DNA from: Prorocentrum cordatum
Taxonomy: Eukaryota; Sar; Dinophyceae; Prorocentrales; Prorocentraceae
Direction of reading: 5' to 3'
DNA length: 64,000 nt
NCBI GenBank assembly: GCA_963575745.1
Contig: CAUYUJ010000359.1
Coordinates: 1-64,000, forward strand
Positions 56,655 to 64,000 of this stretch are shown here, piece after piece (within the stretch, counting starts at the first letter, position 1; every line of letters starts with the position of its first letter). Both the position numbers and the translations under genes were made by a program. The notes under the pieces were generated by a model. It did no database searches and had not been told where the DNA came from. It saw nothing but the letters and a program-made list of their open reading frames with translations.

Positions 56655-56855
56655 AGGCCTCCTGGATTGAGTCGGAGAATCGTGCCGCATAGCCGATGCA
56701 TCGCTGATGCATCGGCGATGCGGCTCGATGTGGAGCCCGATGTGCTTCATGTCGACGACGCCGATGCATCGCCGACGTCGCCAGTGCATCGCCGATGCAT
56801 CGCCGATGCGGCGAGATCCTCCGACCCATCTACTCGGACCCCATCTGGGAGTCCT
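56655..56855 (+). mobile_element. element F, copy 5, uninterrupted
   Basis: AGGCCTCCTGGATTGAGTCG to CATCTACTCGGACCCCATCT and GGGAGTCCT. The intact ATCTACTC here is the empty counterpart of the E insertion at 7442. Confidence 0.78.
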
Positions 56856-56869
56856 CTAGTGGCAGACCC

Positions 56870-56950
56870 CAGTTCAGGCCCGTGGGCCGCGGCTTCATGG
56901 GTGCGGGGTGTTTTTTTTGTTGCGGACGTCCCCGCGCCCCGGAAACCCAG
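56870..56950 (+). repeat. GC palindrome repeat S, copy 3
   Basis: CAGGCCCGTGGGCCGCGGC, GGTGCGGGGTG and TTGCGGACGTCCCCGCGCCC, diverged. Confidence 0.5.
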
Positions 56951-57097
56951 GCCGCGAGGGCGTGGATACGGCTATTTTCGCCGCTCGTGTTAGGCCGCGG
57001 GCGGAGAGAGCTGTCGTCTTCGTCGTCGCCACCGTCCCCCGTCGTCGTCATCCTTCCTCCTCCCGAAGGGCAGCGAGAAGGAGGGGTTCGGACCCGA

Positions 57098-57280
57098 CGA
57101 AAGAGGGGGAGTGGGAAAGGGGGGGGTACGAAATCTGCTGCATGCAGCTGGTTTCGGCCCCGCCGCTGGGCCCATTCCTCGATACATGGGCGCCTCCCGG
57201 CGCCAGGAGGCGCCGGGAAAATCAGCTACGTGAGCTGATTCTCAATCCCCCGTTCTGCTATCCCCCCCGTTCGCCCGGCC
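57098..57280 (+). mobile_element. element X, copy 2
   Basis: GACGAAAGAGGGGGAGTGGG to CTATCCCCCCCGTTCGCCC, interior CTGCATGCAGCTGGTTTCGG and GGCGCCAGGAGGCGCCGG. Directly followed by element H copy 4. Confidence 0.72.
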
Positions 57281-57288
57281 CGAGGGGC

Positions 57289-57640
57289 GTCGGCGGCGAG
57301 CCCACGGGGGAAGCGAGGAAGGGGCAGGCCTCCTCAGGAGGCTCGGGAGGCCTCCGGCCTTCTGAGAAGTCTGCTGCGCCCTCCCGGGAGGCGCAGAGGA
57401 GGGTTCCGAGAAGGCAGGCGGGCTTCTGAGAATGCCTCCTCCTTCCCTCAGGAGGAAAAGAAACACACAGACACAATTAATCGTCGATTCCCAGGAAAAT
57501 ATGGGAAAATATGGGAAGTGGGTTGGAAGACAAAAACCCAGAAAATATGTGAAAATATGAGGCACATTTTAATTTGTGTGTATTTATTTGTGTGTCCTGG
57601 GGCCCCTTCATTCCCACTTGCCCCCCTCGCTCGCCGCCGA
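57289..57640 (+). mobile_element. element H, copy 4, interrupted by element E
   Basis: GTCGGCGGCGAGCCCACGGG at the left, CCCCTCGCTCGCCGCCG inverse at the right, TTCTGAGAA palindromes inside. E copy 5 is inserted at 57450. Without it the element is about 190 bp, equal to H copy 3. Confidence 0.75.
57450..57609 (+). mobile_element. element E, copy 5, nested in H
   Basis: AGGAGGAAAAGAAACACACA to TTTGTGTGTCCTGGGGCCCC. CTTCCCTC at 57442-57449 and ATTCCCAC at 57610-57617 (6 of 8). Core CAGGAAAATATGGGAAAATA. Confidence 0.85.
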
Positions 57641-58499
57641 GGGTAGGCTCAAGGGGGAACTCGTCGGCCCCCAGCCGCTGGTCGCCACTTGGTCGCCGAC
57701 AGGGCCCTGAATAGCCTTGTCCGCCCAGGAAACCCTTCGGATTTGCCATCGGGAGCCTATCGCCGCTCTATCGGCGAAGTGTCGCAGATACACGCTCGAT
57801 GTTTCCCCCTTGAGCTGACCCACCCCGTATCGGTTCTCCTCAATCTCATCCAGCCCGCGGGCGAGTTATGGTGCACCGTTCCGCGCTGGCGCCTCCCGAG
57901 GCGCCGTCGGCTCACGGGTACGGTGCACAGTTTCGGCTCTGGGGTTTCAAGGGGGCGCAACCGTGTCACGGTGCATGGGCCGCCCGTTGCCTTACTCCTT
58001 TCTTGCGACAGGGAGGGATAGGCATGAAGGAGCGATGCAATCTGAACCGCCGCTTTGTTTGCGAATGGGTGAAATGGTTCCATTTGTCAGCGACGCTGCT
58101 GAAGCGGAAAGTTCCCATTCATTTGTGCTTCCAGTTTCTTCACGGCATGTCTTGGCTAGTTGTCTGCGGAAGTTTATCTAGGACGCCGTTGGTCTCGAAG
58201 CAGCTATACACATTATATGCTGTTCCGAGAAAGATGCTGCGCAAGTTTGTTGGATGGGTTCGTTTCGACGATCGAAGTTGGGAAATCAAAGGGAGTCGCA
58301 TGACAGAAACACGGGAGACCGCGCTCGGGCGGCACCCCGTGCAGGCCCGGCGCCAGGTGCAGCGTTCGAGACCGGCTTTTTCGCACCGTCGGTTATGGAT
58401 CCTGCGCCGCTCGTAGCGCAGTTGGCCGCCCGTTCCGCAGACCCCCCAGGAAGAACGAGTGCTTGCGACGATCTTGGAAATTACCTTGTGGGGCAGGAG
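57641..58499. other. unassigned
   Basis: Contains CACCGTTCCGCGCTGGCGCC and two ACGGTGCA.GG hairpin-like motifs near 57870-57975. Open frames at 57868-58416 (+) and 58140-58712 (-). No gene called. Confidence 0.35.
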
Positions 58500-58960
58500 T
58501 TTTATGGATCCCTTTGGGGGGCTCGTGGAATGCCCCCCAGGGGCCTCGTGGGAGGCTCTTGGGGGCATCTGGGGGGCCTGTTGCGCCTTCCTGGGGGGCC
58601 CCTTGGGGCTTCTTGGGGACCCCTTCGGAGCCTCTCGCGGTCTCCTGTGGGCGTCTCGAGGGCGTCGTGGGTGCTCTCGGAGCCATCTTGGGGAGAACGG
58701 CTCCACGTTCATATCTCCCTTCGGGGCTCTCTTGGGGGGTCCCTGCGGCCGTGGAGGCCTCGTGGAGCATGCTAAGAGTATTCTTAGGGCCCGTTCGGCG
58801 GTCTTCTTGGAGCATTCTTGGGCTGCCCAGGAGGCGCGTGGGCCGTCTCGAAACCATGTTGGATTGTCTTGGGGCGACCCTGCGCCGTTTTTTCCTCTTG
58901 GGGGCCCTCTGCGGCCGGCGGTCCTCTTGGAACACTCTTAGGTCGTCTTGCAGGCGCGTG
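58500..58960 (+). repeat. GCCTCTTGGGG minisatellite, 460-bp block
   Basis: GGGGCCTCGTGGGAGGCTCTTGGGG-type units, degenerate, same orientation as most other blocks. Confidence 0.82.
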
Positions 58961-59335
58961 GGCCCCCCCCAGCCGCCCCGTAAGCGGCATTTTTGACCCT
59001 GGGATGGGGAGAGGGAGGGGGGCAGCCAAATGTCTCACACGCTTTGTCACCCCCGGCAGTCGGGGTGCGGCGGATTCCTGGATTGGTACGCCGTGCTCTG
59101 TAGTCTTTTTCCCCCGAGGCGTTGCCGCCGTGCATGGTTGTTGCTGGCGCGGGAGGCCGAGGCAGCGATGGCTGGAGTGATGAATTCCCCGGCTGCTACG
59201 CTACATGCTCCGCATTTATTTCACCCACACGAGCGAAAAGCTGGGGACACCTTGGGCCAGGGGCACCTTCACCAGCCCTTGATGAATGGGTATTGCTGCG
59301 TTTGGTCTCAGGACTGGTCCTGAGCCGATCGGGCG
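58961..59335. other. unassigned
   Basis: No repeat or convincing frame seen. Confidence 0.35.
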
Positions 59336-59580
59336 TTGCGTGGCGCTGCCTCTGTCGTCCCCGACGCCCCCATCCCCCCGCTCCCCCTCGTCCTCGCCCC
59401 CCCGCCTCCTCTTTCTCTGTCCCCCTGTCCTTCCTCCTCCCCTCCCCCTTGCCCCCTCGTCACCCCCACCTCCTTCCTCCTCGTCGCTCTTTATATCCTT
59501 ATCTGCGTCATCCTCCCATCCAGCCTTCCACAACTATCTGTTTTCAGGCCTCTCCCCCAGTCATGCCCCCTCACTCAAAG
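59336..59580. repeat. C/T-rich low-complexity stretch
   Basis: CCCCTCCTCCT-like pyrimidine-rich sequence without a fixed unit. Confidence 0.75.
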
Positions 59581-59680
59581 AATCGGCCCCCCCGAACCCT
59601 CCCGCGGTGCGCTCTGACAAAAACACCAGGGCGAATCCATACGTGGCGACGAAGTACATCGCGCGGAAAATAACAGGTGG
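59580..59680 (+). mobile_element. possible fragment of element B
   Basis: GGTGCGCTCTGACAAAAACA, CGAATCCATACGTGGCGACG resembles the B interior (GTGCGTTCTGA...GCGAATCCAACGGTGGCGAC) but lacks both ends. Confidence 0.45.
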
Positions 59681-59739
59681 GATTCGTTCAATGTTCGATC
59701 ATCGACTTTTATTCCCCTCCGCCCCAGCCCCTCTCTCCA

Positions 59740-59950
59740 GGGTCCATTCCGGTCCGATTCGATCGTCTCTGAACGGACCGATTGATTCGATTCCGACGCT
59801 CCGACGATCCGATGCGGCCCGCTGTCTGCGTGGCGATAGTCCGAACCATGGCGCGCCCGATCCGAATTGGTTCGACTTTGTGCCGACGCAGCCCGATCCG
59901 ACGCGCGTATCGGTCCGATCCGATCTGCGGATTCGATGCTGGTTGGTCGT
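59740..59950 (+). repeat. dispersed repeat N, distant copy 3
   Basis: TCCGGTCCGATTCGATCGTC, GATTGATTCGATTCCGACGC and CCGATCCGACGCGCG. Order is less clear than in copies 1 and 2. The following 59951-60195 is unassigned. Confidence 0.4.
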
Positions 59951-60195
59951 GCCCCCCTGTCTCCCCCCCCGGGAACGCCGCAAAGGGCTGCATCTTTCCC
60001 ACCAGCTACGTGCCCCAGAGGGTGCCGTTAGCCCCGGTGTCCTCGCTGAAGGCGCCACCCCCCGCCGCGCGCGCGTGCAGCGCGGGCTTCCGCCCCCGCC
60101 GCCGCGTCGGCCCTCATCTTGCGGGAACCACGAGCGACGGGCATGTTTCAATGCAGTTTCGTGGGGTCGTTGGGTAAAGAAGAAGTCGCGGTATT

Positions 60196-60275
60196 GGCAC
60201 AAGTGTTCGGGGTTCCTCGCGGAGTTCTGGGGTTGGCGCTGAAGCCCCCCTGGCGGCGCCTCGGGAACTTTGGAG
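60196..60275 (+). mobile_element. foldback element L, copy 8, partial
   Basis: CACAAGTGTTCGGGGTTCCT, CGCGGAGTTCTGGGGTTGGC and CCCCCCTGGCGGCGCCTC, as in L copies 1 and 5. Confidence 0.45.
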
Positions 60276-60639
60276 GGGGGAGGTGGGAGGGGGGGGGAAG
60301 CTCGGGGAGGGGAGGGTTGGACCCGGAGGTTCAAGCAGGTGGAGTCTCCCCCATGGGACGCACTGCCTCAAACAGTCGCATTAAGCAGAGGTCCGGGGCC
60401 AGACCCCCCTCCCTCCCCCCCCCATTCCGCCCAGTGTCGAAACGCCGAGGAAGAAAACGCTCACGAAGGGGGGGAGTTCGGAGAGCTGGGGAGCGGGTGG
60501 GGAGCTGGAGTGGGGCAGCGCAGAAGGGGCCTAGCCGTTGGGAGGGGCGAAAGGGTGCGGGGATGCAGGTTCCTCGCTCCTCCCCCTCCATCTCCCTACC
60601 TCTGTCCACAACCGGAAAAGGAGGTCCAGAGCAACAACA
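60276..60639. other. unassigned G-rich then C-rich sequence
   Basis: GGGGGGAGGTGGGAGGGGGG and CCCCCCTCCCTCCCCCCCC homopurine/homopyrimidine runs. No gene seen. Confidence 0.4.
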
Positions 60640-60985
60640 CAATACGCATCAACGATGTTGCAGTAGACCATCCTTCCAAGTTCCCTCTCCATAGGTCCCA
60701 ACAAGAATCAGCGTTCACTGCGGGCAGCGGCCCATTAGAAGGGCAACCGTCTGGGAAGCCTCAGTCCCGCCAGAACGCCATTCTTGGGACTTCCACGCCG
60801 CGGATCCACGCGACTGCCGCGTCCTGACAGTCCTTGATCGTGCGCAAACGTTTAGGACGAATGTGCGGCGCTGAGGGGAGAGCCAAATGTTGAAAAGGAA
60901 CCACCCTCCGCCGTTGAATATGTTGTGAACTTTTGGAGCGACTGCGCGCGGCGCTAAGGCCCGGGCAGCTCCAACCCTCCACAAG
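60640..60985 (+). repeat. unit P, copy 2, with two 82-bp-type repeats
   Basis: CATCAACGATGTTGCAGTAG, CGCCAGAACGCCATTC, GGGACTTCCACGCCGCGGAT and then CGAATGTGCGGCGCTGAGG and GCGACTGCGCGCGGCGC. Same order as 41795-42475 but with fewer tandem units. Confidence 0.65.
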
Positions 60986-61139
60986 CCGGCGGCCCGACCA
61001 GAATTACCGGGATTACCTTGACCAGAAATTCAAGCACGCACATTCCAAAAGCAAATCGGCTACCAATAATTCAAACACGCCCATTCGAACAAACAACAAT
61101 TCCACACAGATAATTCGAACAGGAAAGTTCGAGTTACAT

Positions 61140-61375
61140 GAGGGAGAGGCAGAGGAGGAGAAGGAGAAGGAGGAGGAGGAGGACGAGGAGGACGAGGAGG
61201 ACGAGGAGGGGGAGAAGGATCCCGTCCCTCCTCTTCCTCCTCTTCCTCTCCACCTCCACCTCCTCCGCCTTCTGCCACTCCTCCTCCTCCTCCTCCTCCT
61301 CCTCCTCCTCCTCCTCCTCCTCCTCCTCCTCCTCCTCCTCCTCTCCTCCTACCCCCTCCTCGTCCTCGCCCCTCC
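61140..61375. repeat. GGA tract passing into CCT tract
   Basis: (GGA)n to about 61215 then (CCT)n to 61350. The two together could fold back, giving a long imperfect purine/pyrimidine hairpin. Confidence 0.9.
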
Positions 61376-61429
61376 TGCTGTCCCTCCTCTCCCAAGAGGG
61401 CCTCAGCATGCGTTTTCGGTGATCCAGAG

Positions 61430-61640
61430 GCGTACCCAAGTACAAGCGTCTGGAGCCCCTCGTGGGGCCCCCCAGAGGGGCCTCTTGGGTGCCCCGACAT
61501 GCCCCCAAGAGAGCCCCAATAGGCATGTACCTGACATGCCACTCAGGTGCTTCAGAGAGGTACCCAAGTACAGTCGCCGTGGGGCCCTCTTGGGTGCTCC
61601 AGAGGGGTGCCGAAGTACATGCGCTGGGACCGTTTTGAAC
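61430..61640 (+). repeat. GTACCCAAGTACA-spaced minisatellite
   Basis: GGCGTACCCAAGTACAAGCG, AGGTACCCAAGTACAGTCGC and GGTGCCGAAGTACATGCG recur about every 65-125 bases, with GGGGCCTCTTGGGTGCCCC units between. Confidence 0.65.
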
Positions 61641-61864
61641 CTCTTAGGGCTCTCCGATGTCCCACAGGGCTAGCTCATGCCTACCACCCCCTTTGCAAGG
61701 TCGAGTTGCCCGATATCCCCCAGGGTGCACCGGGAACCCCGGTGTCCCGCGGGCTGATGTCCCCTGGGGATCACCATCGAATTCCGATGGTCTTGCCCTA
61801 CTCGACGGCCTTGGCCCAGAAATGGCTCCAAGAGGGCCCAACATCTAATGCCGCACATTTAGTA
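61641..61864. other. unassigned
   Basis: GAGTTGCCCGATATCCCCCA-type sequence without a repeat partner. Open frames on both strands. No gene called. Confidence 0.35.
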
Positions 61865-62270
61865 CAAAACCGCCTCCTCCCCGTCCTCCTCCTCCTCCTC
61901 CTCCTCCTCCTCCTCCTCCTCCTCCTCCTCCTCCTCCTCCTCCTCCTCCTATCCTCCTCCTCCTCCCTCCTCCTCCTCCTCCTCCTCCTCCGCCTCCTCC
62001 TCCTCCTCCTCCTCCTCCTCCTCCTCCTCCTCCTCCTCCTCCTCCTCCTCCTCCTCCTCCTCCTCCTCCTCCTCCTCCTCCTCCTCCTCCTCCTCTCCTC
62101 CTCCTCCTCCTCCTCCTCCGCCGCCTCCTCCCTCTCCTCCTCCTCCTCCTCCCCCCTCCTCATCCCCTCCCCCTCCTCTCTTCTTCTCCTCCTTCCCCTC
62201 CCCCGCCTCCTCCCCCGCCTCCTTCTCCCCCCCCCCCCTCCCACTCCTTCTCCTCCGCCGCCTCCTCCTC
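61865..62270. repeat. 400-bp CCT tract
   Basis: Almost pure (CCT)n with CGC and CTCT interruptions to about 62150, then mixed pyrimidines. Confidence 0.95.
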
Positions 62271-62525
62271 TTCCCCCTCGGGACCCGAGAAGGCCGCGAA
62301 AGGGCTCCCAGTGGGCGGGAATGCAGATGTTGTAACCATGGGCTCTTGGGACCCCCTTGGGATGGGGAGTTAGTAGTGACAACAAGTGGTCATGTTGGCA
62401 TCTGCGATTTGCATGCATGGTATGATTGGTGACCCATTCTTGGTATTGTTGGTCGCCGACTCTTGGTAACTATGATGCACCTTCCACGGAAGATGCATCA
62501 CACTCTGAATACATGTCCAAGGGTA
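62271..62525. other. unassigned
   Basis: CATGTTGGCATCTGCGATTT and GATGCATCACACTCTG sequence. No feature recognised. Confidence 0.35.
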
Positions 62526-63210
62526 CCAAGAATTCTTCACGCTTCGCGTATCCCCACCAGTTCGCTGCGATGGTGGTCTCGGTGCCTACCTCAGGCCTGT
62601 AGGACGCACCTGCATGCCCGTTCAGGGGCTGTCATGGCACCTGGACTGCATCGTTTTCCCTGGACGCTGTCGTGAGCCGCCTGATCCGCGGCCCTGCGCG
62701 CGTTAGGTAATTTAGTCGCGTCCGCGGCCCGTTCGCGACCTTCCGCCGCTGGCGCTTCCGCCTGCGGCTGTAAAAAAAAGTACCCCCACCAGTACCGAGT
62801 TGGGAGTCGCGGCCCGGCTAGTGTTCGGACGGCTTTCGACCTGCATCGCGAGCCCGCAGAACAAAAAAAATATCCCCACCAGCGGTGCCTGGGGAACTTG
62901 GATCGGCCTTGTTTCTACCTCCGTCACCGCCTTCCTGGGTCAGCGTGGCGCCCAGACTTCCGCCCATCGTCCCTCTTCTGCTTTGGCTTCCAGCTCGGCA
63001 CCTACATGGACGTGATGCCGGTGCCGCCTCGTGTTGCCATCCGCGCTATTTTGGCCGCGCTGAGCCTCGTTCCGCTCTGTGCATGGCTTTGCATGCCTCT
63101 CTGTTTTTACCCTTAGCTGGTGACACAGCTTGCCCCAGCTTGCCCGGCGCTCGACCCGCTTCGCGCGCCCGCGTATCAAAAACCATCCCCACCAGCCCAT
63201 TCAAAAACCT
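62526..63210 (+). repeat. region with repeated CCCCACCAG motif, second occurrence
   Basis: CGCTTCGCGTATCCCCACCAG, AAAAAGTACCCCCACCAG, AAAAATATCCCCACCAG and AAAACCATCCCCACCAG at about 62534, 62775, 62865 and 63180. The same motif with A-rich lead occurs at 16441-17329, so these may be two copies of a loose tandem unit of about 90-300 bases. Confidence 0.45.
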
Positions 63211-63799
63211 TGCCCGTGAGAGTTGACGGAAAAGAGATGAAGAGACACATCGTCCGAAGGAGGGCCAGGCGGCAGCGTGAATTCACACAGCCCGTTGGAT
63301 TCGACCCGTCCCCTTGGGATCTTACCCGCCCTCCCCCCTCCCCTCCTCCTTCAGGCTCTCCTCCAGGCTTCCTCCAGCTCCTCCCATAATACATGAGCTG
63401 TGGAAGGCTGGTTCGTTGTGATAAGCACTTCCCAAGGACGTACCTCAGCCATGTTGGGATCTCGCCCGCAAGGGCCGTCCTGGGATCTCTCTGGGCCTCT
63501 CTTGGTTCCTGGCCTCCTGGCCAGGGGCCGCCAGGCCCCCTCGATGTGGGCGCGCGTCGGCAGCGTCGGCCCTTCGCTTCGGTGGCCGCGCCCCTGCAGG
63601 CCGGGCCGTTCGCTCTCCGTGGGCTGCACGCTTGCTGCGGACAGGGCGCAGGGCCGAGCGCAGGAGGTGCACGGCGCGCGGGGGCAGCCTGGCAGTGCAG
63701 CAGCCCCCCCCCCTGCGCGGGGTGCGGGTGGGCCTGGAGCCAGCAGGGGGGGTAATGGGCCCGTTTTCCACCACCGCCACCGGAAATTGGAAGGGGACG
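63211..63799. other. unassigned
   Basis: GC-rich. Frames such as minus 63351-63629 and plus 63393-63755 overlap. TTTTCCACCACCGCCACCGG near 63766 resembles the TTTTTCTACCACCACCATCA at 13320. No gene. Confidence 0.3.
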
Positions 63800-64000
63800 G
63801 GGTCCTCGTCGTCCTCCTCTTCCTCCTCCTCCTCCTCCTCCTCCTCCTCCTCCTCCTCTTCCTCCTCCTCCTCCTCCTCCTCCTCCTCCTCCTCCTCCTC
63901 CTCCTCCTCCTCCTCCTCCTCCTCCTCCTCTTCCCCCACCTCCTCTTCCTCCTCTTCGTCCTCCGCCTCCTCTTCCGCCTCTTCGTCCTCCGCCTCCTCG
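63800..64000. repeat. CCT/CTT pyrimidine tract to window end
   Basis: (CCT)n with CTT and CGT/CGC variants, continuing past the window edge. Confidence 0.93.

Overview
What it looks like. The window is GC-rich and dominated by repeats. It has simple-sequence tracts up to about 4 kb, at least fifteen families of short dispersed elements (many with terminal inverted repeats), degenerate minisatellites, a 100-base assembly gap, and almost no long conserved reading frame. I recognise no protein family, rRNA, tRNA, CRISPR array, bacterial operon, spliced leader or telomere. The short coding-like patches have strong G/C third positions, and several end at pyrimidine-tract-plus-AG sites. This suggests nuclear DNA of an intron-rich, GC-rich microbial eukaryote. 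A dinoflagellate is my best guess (inference), with a pelagophyte or haptophyte alga as alternatives. No marker gene settles it.

Layout. 0-12 kb: short inverted-repeat elements (families A-H, L, M, O, R, V, W), a ClaI-rich satellite at 2-2.8 kb and purine tracts. 12-22 kb: more elements, a GCCTCTTGGGG minisatellite at 17.3-18.2 kb, and a coding-like patch at 19.5 kb. 22.4-26.9 kb: two paralogous arrays of a 77-bp unit inside related ends. 27-30 kb: CCT and GAT tracts. 30-35.3 kb: several coding-like patches ending with a probable terminal exon at 35.06-35.27 kb. 35.27-39.26 kb: a 4-kb GT-rich tract with the gap. 40-46 kb: a Glu/Gln-rich coding-like patch containing one element, a CA tract, an 82-bp tandem repeat and further patches. 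46-51 kb: minisatellites and a higher-order repeat of about 0.5-0.75 kb units. 51-58 kb: densely packed elements with the clearest target-site duplications, interleaved with coding-like sequence. 58-64 kb: minisatellite and pyrimidine tracts.

Main conclusion. Many dispersed units behave as non-autonomous inverted-repeat transposons of about 110-200 bp. Several copies have exact or near-exact 8-bp target duplications, for example GTCTGGGG, CACTACTC and ATCTACTC. Some sit inside each other, and for five insertions a matching empty site lies elsewhere in the same window. Every dispersed short-element copy I recognised lies in the same (+) orientation, and the strongest coding-like patches are also on +. 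Together this fits intron-generating elements (introners, as described for Micromonas, Aureococcus and some dinoflagellates) in a region transcribed left to right. That reading is inference; RNA evidence would decide it. All CDS entries are candidate exons with unknown function. Repeat coordinates are good to a few bases where a duplication is quoted and to about 10-30 bases otherwise.
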